This document shows, piece after piece, positions 10,401-18,507 of a DNA stretch of 64,000 nt (positions are counted from its first letter, which is position 1; each line of letters opens with the position of its first letter). The stretch spans positions 1,415,538 to 1,479,537 of the forward strand of contig NZ_CM001440.1 in NCBI RefSeq assembly GCF_000244975.1, in the 5' to 3' direction. The position numbers and the translations under genes are program-made. The notes below the pieces were generated by a model. It worked only from the letters and a program-made list of their open reading frames with translations. It did not search any database and was not told where the DNA came from. This DNA is from Saccharomonospora cyanea NA-134. Lineage in GTDB: Bacteria; Actinomycetota; Actinomycetes; Mycobacteriales; Pseudonocardiaceae.

Positions 10401-12417
10401 CCACAAGGCCATGGGCATCACCGCGCGGGGCGCGTGGGAAAGCGTCAAGCGGCACTTCCGGGAACTCGGCAAGGACACGCAGCGCGAGGACTTCACGGTC
10501 GTCGGTATCGGCGACATGGCCGGGGACGTCTTCGGCAACGGAATGCTGCTGTCGGAGCACATCCGGCTCGTGGCCGCCTTCAACCACCTGCACATCTTCC
10601 TCGACCCGAACCCCGACGCCGCGACCTCGTACCGGGAGCGGAAGCGGCTGTTCGAGTTGCCGAGGTCGTCGTGGGAGGACTACGACCGCTCACTCATCAG
10701 CGAGGGCGGCGGCGTCTACCCGCGTTCGGCGAAGACCATCCCGGTCAGTCCGCAGGTGCGCCAGGCGCTCGGCCTGCCCGACGACGTCACCACGATGGCA
10801 CCCGCCGAGCTGATCCGGGCGATCCTGCTGGCGCCGGTGGATCTGCTGTGGAACGGCGGTATCGGCACCTACGTCAAGGCGGAGAGCGAAACCCACGCCG
10901 ACGCGGGGGACAAGGCCAACGACGCCGTGCGCGTCAACGGTGGTCAGCTCCGTGCGAAGGTCGTCGGTGAGGGCGGCAACCTCGGTTTCACCCAGCGCGG
11001 CCGGATCGAGTTCGCCCGGCACGGTGGCAAGATCAACACGGACGCTCTCGACAACTCCGCCGGGGTCGACTGCTCCGACCACGAGGTCAACATCAAGGTC
11101 CTGCTCGACCAGCTCGTGTCGAAGGGCGAGTTGAAGGAAGAGCAGCGCAACGCCCTGCTGGAGGAGATGACCGACGAGGTCGGGCAGCTCGTGCTGGCCG
11201 ACAACTACCGGCAGAACAGCGTCCTCGGGGTGAGCAGGGCCCACGCCGGACCCATGCTCTCGGTGCACAGCAGGTTGGTGGCCGCGCTGGAGAAGAAGGG
11301 CGCTCTGGACCGCGAACTCGAAGCTCTGCCGAGCAAAGCGGAGATCGCGGCCCGCGAGAAGGCGGGGGAGGGGCTGGCCTCGCCCGAACTGGCGACACTG
11401 CTCGCGCACGTCAAGCTGGACCTCAAGGACGAGATCCTCGACAGCGACCTTCCGGACGCGGACGTGTTCGCCCGCAGGCTCTCGGAGTACTTCCCGACTC
11501 CGCTGCGGCGTGACTTCGCCGACGAGATCGCCAAGCACCCGCTCAGCCGGCAGATCACCACGACACTGCTGGTGAACGAGGTCGTCGACGGTGCGGGCGT
11601 GTCGTACGCGTTCCGCCTCGCCGAGGAGCTCAACGCGAACGGCACGGACGCGGTGCGTGCTTTCGCGGTCGTCACCGGTGTGTACGACCTGCCCGCGGTG
11701 TGGAAGGGCATCGACGCGCTCGACAACGTCGTGCCCACCGACGTGGCCGACGCGATGGTGCTGGAGACCCGTCGACTCCTCGACCGCGCGGCCCGGTGGT
11801 TCCTCACCAACCGGCCGCAGCCGCTCGCGGTGGGCGCGGAGATCAGCCGGTTCGCCGAGCCCGTCGGCACGCTGGTACCGAAGCTGGCCGACCTGTTGCG
11901 TGGCCAGGAGGCCGAGGCCGTGAGGAGGGAGACGGAAGCCCTCATGAAGCAGGGCGTTCCCGAGGACCTCGCCCGGCGGGTCTCGCTGCTGCTCACCAGC
12001 TACTCGCTGCTCGACATCGTCGAGGTGGCGGAGCTGGCGGAACGCGAGGTGGGCCTCGCCGCCGAGCGCAGTCCGGTGGAGACCGCCGAGCTGTACTACG
12101 CGCTGTCCGACCACCTGGGCATGGACCGCATGCTCACCTCGGTGAACGCGCTCGAGCGGGGCAGCCGGTGGCATGCTCTGGCGCGACTGGCGTTGCGTGA
12201 CGACCTGTACTCGTCGATGCGGGCGATCACGCTGGACGCGCTGCGGCACAGCGATCCCGAGGACGGTGTGGACGACAAGATCGCGCAGTGGGAGCAGGCG
12301 AACTCGTCGAGGCTGGCTCGCGCGCGGGTCACGCTGGACGAGATCGAGAGTTCCGGCAGGCTCGACCTGGCGACGCTCTCGGTGGCCGTGCGGCAGATCC
12401 GCGGCACGGTGCGCTGA
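7435..12417 (+). CDS. gdh: NAD-specific glutamate dehydrogenase, GDH180 family
   Basis: At 1660 residues this is the length class of the large NAD-GDHs. It oxidatively deaminates glutamate to 2-oxoglutarate and ammonium in the cytoplasm. The first ~700 residues are ACT-like regulatory segments; the catalytic core covers about 740-1270. In the core I see RGGLRWSDR, then PVGAKGGFVVKN near residue 882 (substrate lysine region), then GDMAGDVFGNGMLLS near 1030 (nucleotide-binding part) and GGNLGFTQRGR. The C-terminal ~350 residues are helical. The TTG start at 7435 has GGAGAG five bases upstream. In mycobacteria the homologue (Rv2476c) is inhibited by the FHA protein GarA; whether that holds here is not visible. 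Confidence 0.96.
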   Translation: MSDIHSTGTSIHPGTEGVNTDPPGRPRSPEQIRDELVEAAAAQAPDIADLVRLYYRLVPAEEILGDDPTDLVGAVRSHMELARQRVPGRPVVRLFNPNAAHDGWAREATVVQVVTDDMPYLVDSVAAELSRSGVQVQRIVHPIVVVSRDVTGALQEIHPKADVAQPPSGAAAESWMYLEIDPIGDPARARDLDNKLVAVLSDVREVVEDTDKMTQAAIDIAVSLEEQPPPLPDEEVAEGAALLRWLANHHFTFLGYRHYEVVPESQSGEEPVLRAVLASGLGVLRQDSLAARSLTKGPDTASRVLSPTLLVLTHASSPSTVHRPIYPYYVGVKTFDDAGRVTGEHRFLGMFTSSALHEDVLDIPVVNRRVREVIRRAGFPMESYSGQRMLDVLQNWPLADLLSADADSLYATATGAITLADRRRLRLFLRKDPYGRFYSCLVFLPRDRYTTWSRLAMQQVLLDELDGTSLEYSTRLGETLLAQIHFTVYTEPDAVTEPDTVRIQERLNEAVRTWDDSLVEAILAERRVRAGNGKAVTLAGEESATEQAQRFASAFPEAYKEDFGADTALTDLRRLEALSEPGSLDMSFYLPVDAAPGDRRFKLYLREGVTLSTLLPMLQRMGVEVVDQRPYEVRTEDGNQCWIYDFGMRIEPRVLAELGDAAEEDLRVRFQDAFAAAWHGLAESDGFSALVLKAGLTWRQAAVLRAYSRYLRQAGSQYSQGYIEAAVLAHTDVAKALVRLFELRFAPGRDDSHRAEDVDAQVAEINSMIDAVTSLDTDRILRRLLSVISATLRTNYWVTDEDGSPRPYLAFKLDPQRIPDLPEPRPAYEIFVYSPRVEGVHLRFGSVARGGLRWSDRREDFRTEILGLVKAQAVKNAVIVPVGAKGGFVVKNPPKPTGDPGIDRENHQREGIACYRMFISGLLDLTDNLVDGVTVPARDVVRYDGDDNYLVVAADKGTATFSDIANEVAASYGFWLGDAFASGGSRGYDHKAMGITARGAWESVKRHFRELGKDTQREDFTVVGIGDMAGDVFGNGMLLSEHIRLVAAFNHLHIFLDPNPDAATSYRERKRLFELPRSSWEDYDRSLISEGGGVYPRSAKTIPVSPQVRQALGLPDDVTTMAPAELIRAILLAPVDLLWNGGIGTYVKAESETHADAGDKANDAVRVNGGQLRAKVVGEGGNLGFTQRGRIEFARHGGKINTDALDNSAGVDCSDHEVNIKVLLDQLVSKGELKEEQRNALLEEMTDEVGQLVLADNYRQNSVLGVSRAHAGPMLSVHSRLVAALEKKGALDRELEALPSKAEIAAREKAGEGLASPELATLLAHVKLDLKDEILDSDLPDADVFARRLSEYFPTPLRRDFADEIAKHPLSRQITTTLLVNEVVDGAGVSYAFRLAEELNANGTDAVRAFAVVTGVYDLPAVWKGIDALDNVVPTDVADAMVLETRRLLDRAARWFLTNRPQPLAVGAEISRFAEPVGTLVPKLADLLRGQEAEAVRRETEALMKQGVPEDLARRVSLLLTSYSLLDIVEVAELAEREVGLAAERSPVETAELYYALSDHLGMDRMLTSVNALERGSRWHALARLALRDDLYSSMRAITLDALRHSDPEDGVDDKIAQWEQANSSRLARARVTLDEIESSGRLDLATLSVAVRQIRGTVR

Positions 12418-12428
12418 GGGGCGACGGG

Positions 12429-12908
12429 ATGAAACGGGAGGCGACCCGGTACGTCACGCGGGTCCGGCCGCGGTGGTCGGACATGGACGCGTTCGGGCAC
12501 GTGAACCACGCGCGCCTGGTGACGTTGTTGGAGGAGGCCAGGGTGCCGTTGCTGTTCGGCGGCGCGCCCGACGGACCCGGCGACACCGGAGACACCGGAG
12601 GCGACTCGGGTGGGTTGTCCGACTTCGCCAAGGGGATCGTCGTGGTACGGCTGCACGTCGACTACCGGGCGCCGATCGTGGTCGACGGCCGGGAGGTCCG
12701 GGTCGAGATCACACTCGCGGACCTGCGACACGCCTCGTTCGCCCTCGACTACCGGGTGCGGACGGGGCCGTCCGAGGAGGACGCGGTGGCCGCCACGGCG
12801 ACCACCGTGCTCGCTCCCTACGACCTCGAACGAGGCAGGCCGCGCCGGCTCTCCGAGGCCGAGCGGGCTTTTCTGGTCGAGCACGTACCGAGTGGAGGCC
12901 GGGTGTGA
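12429..12908 (+). CDS. acyl-CoA thioesterase, hotdog fold (4HBT type)
   Basis: The product is 159 residues. The N-terminus RPRWSDMDAFGHVNHARLVTLLEEAR is the 4-hydroxybenzoyl-CoA thioesterase signature: Asp in SDMDAFGHVNH, then Glu on the following helix. These small cytoplasmic enzymes hydrolyse acyl-CoA thioesters; the substrate cannot be read from sequence. An acidic/glycine stretch (DTGDTGGDSGG) between the first helix and strand 2 looks like a lineage-specific loop. ATG at 12429 has GAGGGG upstream, only 11 bases after the gdh stop, so the two are probably co-transcribed. It overlaps the next gene by four bases (GTGA). It corresponds to the position of Rv2475c. Confidence 0.88.
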   Translation: MKREATRYVTRVRPRWSDMDAFGHVNHARLVTLLEEARVPLLFGGAPDGPGDTGDTGGDSGGLSDFAKGIVVVRLHVDYRAPIVVDGREVRVEITLADLRHASFALDYRVRTGPSEEDAVAATATTVLAPYDLERGRPRRLSEAERAFLVEHVPSGGRV

Positions 12909-13540
12909 CGGAGCTGCGGATTCCCGACCCGGCCGACCGGGCGAGCCTGGGTGCGTTCGTGGCCAGGGCGGTGCGTTTCGACGCCGCTACCGCGGTGCGG
13001 TTGCGGCAGCGCAACGACCGCCTCGTGGAGGCGTGGGCCACCACTCCCTTCGACGTCCTCGTGACGCGCGCCGTCGAGGGCGAGGTGACTCCGTCGGACG
13101 TCACCGTGTCCGGCAACGAACTCCTGGCGGCGCTCACGGTCGCGCGCACCGATCGGATGGACCCCGGGCCCCCACGCGACCTGCTGTGGCGGTCCGAACT
13201 GCCGTCCGGGAGCAGCTGGCGGGCCGTGGACACGCTGCCCGTCACCGTCGTGAGCGACCTCGCCGATCGGGGTGTCGAACTCGCACGCGAGAACGTCGGT
13301 CCCCACGGCACACCACCCGCGTCCCTGATGGACCAGACCGTGCTCACGGTGTCCCGGGACCGCGACGAGGTCAAGGTCCCGATGCGTTGCCTGTTCGCCC
13401 TGTCGGGAATGGGCTTCGTGGACTCCTCGCTGGCCGACGACGTGGTGCGGGTGTCGGCGACGGACGCGTGGCTCCGGCTCGACGCCCGCTACGGGGCCGT
13501 GCTGCGCCGTCGGCACGCGTTGCTGCCGCTGCTGCTGTGA
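12905..13540 (+). CDS. conserved hypothetical protein linked to the thioesterase
   Basis: The product is 211 residues, soluble, mixed alpha/beta, with no signal peptide and no catalytic motif that I recognise. It begins MTELRIPDPADRASLGAFVARAVR and ends LDARYGAVLRRRHALLPLLL. The start GTG overlaps the thioesterase stop as GTGA, so translation is coupled and the two probably act together. It matches the place of the mycobacterial hypothetical Rv2474c. It converges on the DUF305 gene with only 7 bases between stops. Confidence 0.75.
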   Translation: MTELRIPDPADRASLGAFVARAVRFDAATAVRLRQRNDRLVEAWATTPFDVLVTRAVEGEVTPSDVTVSGNELLAALTVARTDRMDPGPPRDLLWRSELPSGSSWRAVDTLPVTVVSDLADRGVELARENVGPHGTPPASLMDQTVLTVSRDRDEVKVPMRCLFALSGMGFVDSSLADDVVRVSATDAWLRLDARYGAVLRRRHALLPLLL

Positions 13541-13547
13541 GCGGGCG

Positions 13548-14201
13548 TCACGGCGTCATGGCGCGCAGGTGCTCGATCTCCGCGGTCTGAGTGGTGACGA
13601 CCTCCTGCGCCATCGCGAGGGCGCGCGGTTCGATCCCACGCGGCAGGTAGTCCTCGGCCATCGTGAGCGCACCCTCGTGGTGGGCGATCATGAGTTCGCA
13701 GAACAGCCGGTCGAACTCCTCGCCCGTGGCCGCGCGTAACGCGTCGAGTTGTTCCTCGGTCGCCATGCCGGGCATGTCGTGCCCGGCATGGCCGCCGTGA
13801 GCACCGGCTTCGCCGTGGTCCTCCGTGTCGCCTCCGCCCGCATGCTCGTCGAGCCAGGACTCCATCACGGCGATCTCGCCTTCCTGCGCCGCGGCGATGC
13901 GCCCGGCGATGGACTTGACCTGTGCGCTCTCGGCCCGGTCGGCGACCAGGTCCGTCATCACGATCGCCTGCTCGTGGTGCGGGATCATCCTGCGCATGTA
14001 CTCGATGTCGGCGTCGGAGACCCGGACCTGCCCCGCCTGTTCGGCGGCCTCGTCGGCGGGCACGATCCGAGCCTTGTCGCCGGGGCCCTGCGGCACGATG
14101 ACGCCTGGTGACTGAGGAGCAGGGAGGGGCTCCGGTTCCGCCGTGCACCCGGTGACGAGCAGCAGGGTCACGGCCGCGCCGGCCGCCAGCACACGTCGCA
14201 T
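13548..14201 (-). CDS. DUF305-family lipoprotein
   Basis: The product is 217 residues. The N-terminus MRRVLAAGAAVTLLLVTGC is a lipoprotein signal, with the lipobox cysteine at 19. Two DUF305 motifs follow: MIPHHEQAIVMTDLV and, after a histidine-rich linker (EDHGEAGAHGGHAGHDMPGM), MIAHHEGALTMAEDYL. DUF305 proteins are exported ferritin-like four-helix proteins, often tied to copper. The His/Met-rich linker is compatible with metal binding but this is inference. ATG at 14201 has GGAGG only two bases away; an in-frame upstream start is possible. The gene is divergent from the LVIVD gene. Confidence 0.85.
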   Translation of the reverse strand: MRRVLAAGAAVTLLLVTGCTAEPEPLPAPQSPGVIVPQGPGDKARIVPADEAAEQAGQVRVSDADIEYMRRMIPHHEQAIVMTDLVADRAESAQVKSIAGRIAAAQEGEIAVMESWLDEHAGGGDTEDHGEAGAHGGHAGHDMPGMATEEQLDALRAATGEEFDRLFCELMIAHHEGALTMAEDYLPRGIEPRALAMAQEVVTTQTAEIEHLRAMTP

Positions 14202-14352
14202 GGCCTCCAAGACAACAGGCAGCACTCGGCCGCGTCAAGTGGTCACGCTGCGTTACCGAGAAAACCGTCCGATCGTCGCTATCCCCGAACGGGTGTCCCC
14301 GACCAGAATGGCTCGATTGTTCACCCGCCCGACCGGGGAGAGGAGAACGCGC

Positions 14353-15762
14353 GTGAACACAACACGCAGACGCGGACGTCTGGCCGGGGTGCTGATCGGT
14401 ACCGCGGCGCTGGCGGTCGCGGGCCTCGCCGCGCCAGCCGCGGCCCAGCAGAACGACATCCCGGACGTCGACGAAGTGGTGCACAGCCGCAACCTGAGCC
14501 AGGTCGCTCACCTGGAGAAGGAAGGGCCCTTCGCGAACCAGAGCGCGTTCAACACCGACATCGCGTTCACCCGAGGACACGCCATCGTCGGCAACTACAA
14601 CGGCTTCACCGTCTACGACGTCAGGAAGCCGAAGAAGCCCAGGGTCGTGAGCCAGGTCCTGTGCCCTGGTGGGCAGAACGACGTGTCCGTGTCCGGCGAC
14701 CTGCTGTTCCTGTCCACCGACTACGCCCGCACCAACGATTCCTGCACGAGCGAACCCGCGCAGGCGTCGAACCCGGACGCGTGGGAGGGCATCAAGGTCT
14801 TCGACATCAGCGATCTGTCGAGGCCCACCTACGTCGCCTCGGTGCGCACGGACTGTGGATCGCACACCCACACCATGGTCCCCGCCCCGGAGCGGGACTC
14901 CGTGCTGCTGTACGTGTCGTCGTACTCGCCCGCGCCGGAGCTGCCGAACTGCCAGCCGCCGCACGACAAGGTGTCCATCGTCGAGGTCCCCGTCGACCGT
15001 CCGGAGGACGCCGAGCTGGTGGCCACGCCGGTGCTGTTCCCCGAGGGCGGCAACCCCGGTGACGGCTACTCGCGCAAGACCACCGGTTGCCACGACCTGA
15101 CCGCCTACCCGGAGAAGGACCTCCTGGCGGGAGCCTGCATGGGGGACGGCATCCTGGTCGACATCAGCGACCGGATGAACCCGCGGGTGATCGACCGTGT
15201 GCAGGACAACACCAACTTCGCGTTCTGGCACAGCGCCACCTTCAACAACGCGGGCACGAAGGTCGTGTTCACCGACGAGCTCGGTGGTGGCGGCATGCCC
15301 ACCTGCAACGCGGAGATCGGCTCGGAGCGCGGGGCCAACGGCATCTACGACCTCAGGGGCGAGGGAGACCGTGCCACGCTGAAGTTCCGCAGCTACTACA
15401 AGATCCCGCGTCACCAGGGTGAGACCGAGAACTGTGTCGCGCACAACGGCTCGCTGATCCCGGTGAAGGGCCGCGACATCATGGTCCAGGCCTGGTACCA
15501 GGGCGGGGTGTCGGTGTGGGAGTTCACGAACTCGGACCGGCCGAAGGAGATCGCCTACTTCGAGCGTGGCCCGCTGTCCGAGACCGAGAACATCACCGGC
15601 GGTTCGTGGTCGGCGTACTACTACAACGGCTACATCTACTCGTCGGACATCCAGAAGGGGTTCGACGTGCTGGACCTCCGTGATCCTCGCACGGCTCCGG
15701 CGAAGTCGGTGAGGTTCGACGAGTTCAACGCGCAGACCCAGCCTTCCTACGGTCGCCGCTGA
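14353..15762 (+). CDS. secreted LVIVD-repeat beta-propeller protein
   Basis: The product is 469 residues. A signal peptide (RRRGRLAGVLIGTAALAVAGLAAPAAAQ) is followed by repeated beta-propeller units with phrases such as GHAIVGNYNGFTVYDVRKPKKP, WEGIKVFDISDLSRPTYVASV and GFDVLDLRDPRTAPAK. These are the LVIVD repeats of exported actinobacterial propellers; no catalytic residues are known. Several cysteines suggest disulphides outside the cell. Late in the chain AHNGSLIPVKGRDIMVQAW is a well-conserved blade. GTG at 14353 is chosen because GAGAGGAGA precedes it and because it yields the signal peptide directly. Confidence 0.87.
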   Translation: MNTTRRRGRLAGVLIGTAALAVAGLAAPAAAQQNDIPDVDEVVHSRNLSQVAHLEKEGPFANQSAFNTDIAFTRGHAIVGNYNGFTVYDVRKPKKPRVVSQVLCPGGQNDVSVSGDLLFLSTDYARTNDSCTSEPAQASNPDAWEGIKVFDISDLSRPTYVASVRTDCGSHTHTMVPAPERDSVLLYVSSYSPAPELPNCQPPHDKVSIVEVPVDRPEDAELVATPVLFPEGGNPGDGYSRKTTGCHDLTAYPEKDLLAGACMGDGILVDISDRMNPRVIDRVQDNTNFAFWHSATFNNAGTKVVFTDELGGGGMPTCNAEIGSERGANGIYDLRGEGDRATLKFRSYYKIPRHQGETENCVAHNGSLIPVKGRDIMVQAWYQGGVSVWEFTNSDRPKEIAYFERGPLSETENITGGSWSAYYYNGYIYSSDIQKGFDVLDLRDPRTAPAKSVRFDEFNAQTQPSYGRR

Positions 15763-15794
15763 GGCGAACGCCGGGCTGAGAGGCTGCTGACAGC

Positions 15795-15840
15795 ACACGG
15801 GCGCCGGTTTCCGCCGTCAGCGGCGGGCCGGCGCCCGTGT
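15795..15840. terminator. bidirectional terminator hairpin
   Basis: A 13-bp perfect stem (15795-15807 with 15828-15840) encloses a second 6-bp stem. It sits between the convergent LVIVD and globin genes and can serve both. Confidence 0.8.
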
Positions 15841-15852
15841 CGGTCGCTGCGT

Positions 15853-16263
15853 TCACTCCCAGCTGTTCATCAGCGAGTTGGCCGCCATCTCCAGGTACTG
15901 CCAGAGCTGGGAACGGTAGGGCTCCTCGATGCCTGACTCGGTCACGGCGATCCGCATGGCACGTAGCCACGCGTCGCGTTCGAACGGTCCGATCTTGAAC
16001 GGCACGTGACGCATCCGCAGCCGCGGGTGCCCCCGCCGTTCCGAGTACGTGTGCGGCCCACCCCAGTACTGCATGAGAAAGAGCCGGAGCCGTTCCTCCG
16101 CGGGGCCGAGGTCCTCCTCGGGGTACATCGGCCGCAGGATCTCGTCGTCGGCCACCTCCGCGTAGAACCGGGCGACGAGCCTGCGGAACGTCTCCTCGCC
16201 GCCCACCGCCTCGTAGAAGGACTCGGGCTGCGGCGCCGGCTGGGAGGGCTGGGCACTGCTCAC
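15853..16263 (-). CDS. glbO: group II truncated haemoglobin (trHbO)
   Basis: With the GTG at 16263 the product is 136 residues, close to mycobacterial GlbO. Visible features: [11 protein letters not shown] at the N-terminus; [10 protein letters not shown] with the B10 tyrosine; [23 protein letters not shown]; then [14 protein letters not shown], which carries the proximal histidine region; and ERDAWLRAM with the G8 tryptophan. It binds oxygen at haem and is linked to respiration or peroxide handling in actinobacteria. The start is uncertain: GTGs at 16272 and 16317 are also open, the last overlapping the mscS end. I prefer 16263 because GGAG lies about 10 bases upstream. Confidence 0.92.
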   Translation of the reverse strand: MSSAQPSQPAPQPESFYEAVGGEETFRRLVARFYAEVADDEILRPMYPEEDLGPAEERLRLFLMQYWGGPHTYSERRGHPRLRMRHVPFKIGPFERDAWLRAMRIAVTESGIEEPYRSQLWQYLEMAANSLMNSWE

Positions 16264-16291
16264 GTCTGTCACGTCTCCATTCTGCAGGTTC

Positions 16292-17305
16292 TCAGTCGCG
16301 GGCTGCCCCTCCGTCACCGCCCCGCAGGGACCCGAAGAAACGCCCGAGCGGCGGATCGAACCCCTCGCGTTCCAGAGCGCGCATGATCTCGGCGCGCAAC
16401 ACGCGCTGGACCGCCCACTGGCGACCGGGCCGCACCTTCGTCGTCAGGCGGAACTGGAGGGCCTCCGGGGTGACGTTCTCCACACCAAGCACCTGAGGAT
16501 GCTCGAGCACGTCGGGGCGGATCGTGTCGAGGTCCGCGGCCTCCTGCGCGACCTGCTCCAGCACGGCGGTGGCCTTCGTCACGTCCGTGTCGTAGCCGAG
16601 GGGGACGTCCACGACGGCGACGGCGTAGCCCTGGCTGAAGTTCCCGACCCGCAACACCTCACCGTTGCGCACGTACCAGACAGTGCCGTTGAGGTCGCGC
16701 ACCGTCGTGATGCGCAGGCCCACGGACTCCACCGTGCCGACGGCCTCGCCGACGTCCACGACGTCGCCGACACCGTACTGGTCCTCCAGCATCATGAAGA
16801 TGCCCGACAGGAAGTCCCGCACGAGGTTCTGCGCGCCGAAACCGATGGCCACACCGACGATCCCCGCGGAGGCCAGGATGGGGGCGAGGTTGATGCCCAG
16901 TTCACCGAGGACGAGAACGAACGCCAGCCCGAACACCACGAAACTGGTGAGTGACTTGAGCACCGACCCGATGGTCTGAGCCCGTTGTCGCCGTCGTTCC
17001 AGCGCAACGGGTCCCAGCACTTCGGGGGCCACCCGTTCCTTGAGCGGGCGGAGCAGCGCGGGAACCTTGGCGTTGCCGTCGGACTCCGCGTCGTCGGGAG
17101 TCCTGGTCAACCGGTCGATCAGCTTGCGGATGACGAACCGGATGACGAATGCACCGAGCAGGATGAGCAGGATGCGAAGTGGTCGTGCCACCAGCCAGTC
17201 GGCCGAGGCCGCGAGCCACTCGTTGCCGGTGACGCGGTAGACCTGCTCACACCACGTTCCCACTTCTTTGATGCAAGCGGGTGGCTCGTTGAGGAACTCC
17301 TCCAC
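16292..17305 (-). CDS. small-conductance mechanosensitive channel (MscS family)
   Basis: The product is 337 residues with three or four transmembrane helices, at about 40-62, 110-132 and 138-165. The pore-lining helix is [21 protein letters not shown], rich in Gly/Ala as in MscS TM3. The cytoplasmic beta domain follows ([19 protein letters not shown]) and then an alpha/beta cage. The channel opens on membrane tension and releases solutes after hypo-osmotic shock. GTG at 17305 has GGGAGGGA about 11 bases upstream. The stop is upstream of glbO on the same strand, so the two may be co-transcribed. Confidence 0.93.
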   Translation of the reverse strand: MEEFLNEPPACIKEVGTWCEQVYRVTGNEWLAASADWLVARPLRILLILLGAFVIRFVIRKLIDRLTRTPDDAESDGNAKVPALLRPLKERVAPEVLGPVALERRRQRAQTIGSVLKSLTSFVVFGLAFVLVLGELGINLAPILASAGIVGVAIGFGAQNLVRDFLSGIFMMLEDQYGVGDVVDVGEAVGTVESVGLRITTVRDLNGTVWYVRNGEVLRVGNFSQGYAVAVVDVPLGYDTDVTKATAVLEQVAQEAADLDTIRPDVLEHPQVLGVENVTPEALQFRLTTKVRPGRQWAVQRVLRAEIMRALEREGFDPPLGRFFGSLRGGDGGAARD

Positions 17306-17715
17306 TACGGTGCACTCCCTCCCTCGTACGGCACGGCACGCTTCCGGGCCCGACGTGGGTCTCGATCGGGGTATGTGGGCCGAAATCGACCCGTCCGCAA
17401 CCGTACCCAGACGAGGTCGGTGGCAGAACGCACGTGCGCTCGGGGGGCGATGTGTGGTCGACTTAGGGCTGCACCGGTGGAGGTGGTCGCGTGGAAGACC
17501 GACAACCCAGCCCTCACGGCGCCGGAGCCCGGCAGCCCGCCGGGTCGGCGCCCGAGACGTTCGCGCCCTGCGTGCCGACGACCGTCGTCGGACCGTCGCC
17601 CACGGGCCCGCCCGCGAGGGTGGGCCGGGTCACCCGGTCCCACCATCGCTGGTCGCGGGACCCCGGAGGGTCTACAGGGCCGACTCCGACGTCGCCCGGT
17701 CTGGGAAAACGGCGT

Positions 17716-18216
17716 GTGCTGCTGCTCAACGCCACGTTCGAGCCGCTCACCGCGCTACCGCTGCGGCGGGCCATCGTGCTGCTCGTCTGCGGCAAGGCGG
17801 AGGTCGTCCACGAGGATCCGGCCGGGATCACGCTGCACTCGGCCACGATGACGGTGGAGCTGCCGTCGGTGATCCGGCTCAGCAGATACGTCCGGGTACC
17901 CTACCGGGCCCAGGTTCCGCTGACGCGGGCGGGGCTCATGCACCGCGACCGGTTCCGTTGCGCTTACTGCGGCGGCAGGGCGGAGACCATCGACCACGTG
18001 GTACCCCGTAGCCGGGGCGGGGCGCACTCGTGGGAGAACTGCGTCGCCTGCTGCGCGAAGTGCAATCACCGGAAGGCCGACAAGCTCCTGTCCGAGCTGG
18101 GATGGCGGTTACGGATCGTGCCGAGGGAGCCGCGCGGGCCGCACTGGCGGCTGTTGGCGCACGCCAAGGAGGCCGATCCGTCGTGGCAGCGCTACCTGGG
18201 CGCTCCCGCAGCCTGA
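17716..18216 (+). CDS. HNH endonuclease-domain protein
   Basis: The product is 166 residues from the GTG at 17716. The N-terminal half ([19 protein letters not shown]) is the conserved preface of actinobacterial HNH proteins. The HNH core follows: RCAYCGG with a CxxC, DHVVPRSRGG, ENCVACCAKCNHRKADK with a second CxxC, so a zinc ribbon frames the His-Asn-His metal finger. It would be a cytoplasmic nuclease or nuclease-like DNA-binding protein; the target is unknown. The frame is open to a GTG at 17491, but that extension is low-complexity and I regard it as non-coding. It matches Rv2469c in the conserved order. Confidence 0.88.
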   Translation: MLLLNATFEPLTALPLRRAIVLLVCGKAEVVHEDPAGITLHSATMTVELPSVIRLSRYVRVPYRAQVPLTRAGLMHRDRFRCAYCGGRAETIDHVVPRSRGGAHSWENCVACCAKCNHRKADKLLSELGWRLRIVPREPRGPHWRLLAHAKEADPSWQRYLGAPAA

Positions 18217-18237
18217 CCGGCGTCGTCGGCAGAGGAT

Positions 18238-18507
18238 TCAGCGGGTGACGCGGGTCCCGCAGGTCACGCGGGTGCCCCGCGTCACCCTGGTGCCCCTCGT
18301 CACACGGGTGCCGGCGGTCACCCGCGTTCCTCGCGTGACGCGAGTGCCTCGGGTGACGCGAGTGCCTGCCGTGACCCGCGTTCCTCGCGTGACGCGCGTT
18401 CCTCTGGTGACCCTGGTTCCGCAGGTGACGCGGGTGCCGGCGGTGACGCGAGTGCCGCGAACAGCGGTGTCGGACAGGACGGGGGTGACGCTCGAAATGG
18501 TGGACAT
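18238..18507 (-). CDS. hexapeptide-repeat protein, twelve GTRVTx units (unknown function)
   Basis: The product is 89 residues: a 17-residue leader (MSTISSVTPVLSDTAVR) followed by twelve uninterrupted GTRVTx hexapeptides. The variable residue runs A C R, R A R, R A R, R C R. There is no signal peptide and the chain is extremely basic. The ATG at 18507 has AGGAGG seven bases upstream, an ideal ribosome site. Codons vary freely (Arg as CGC, CGT, CGG, CGA, AGG and AGA; Gly as GGC, GGA, GGG) while the GTRVT residues do not. The AGG/AGA changes would be Arg-to-Leu on the opposite strand, so the minus strand is the selected one. I recognise no family. It could be a beta-solenoid, a nucleic-acid-binding peptide or a modified-peptide precursor. 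Confidence 0.82.
   Translation of the reverse strand: MSTISSVTPVLSDTAVRGTRVTAGTRVTCGTRVTRGTRVTRGTRVTAGTRVTRGTRVTRGTRVTAGTRVTRGTRVTRGTRVTCGTRVTR
18241..18456 (-). repeat. twelve tandem 18-bp units
   Basis: Twelve in-register 18-bp units encode the GTRVTx array. They are degenerate at third positions, so the array is old or has been under protein-level selection. There are no spacers, which rules out CRISPR. Confidence 0.9.

Noticed and set aside
17491-17715. N-terminal extension of the HNH protein
   Set aside because: Pro/Arg/Gly-rich, unlike the family, whose members begin at about the chosen GTG.
18241-18456. CRISPR array
   Set aside because: Units are 18 bp, contiguous, with no spacers, and remain in frame as codons.
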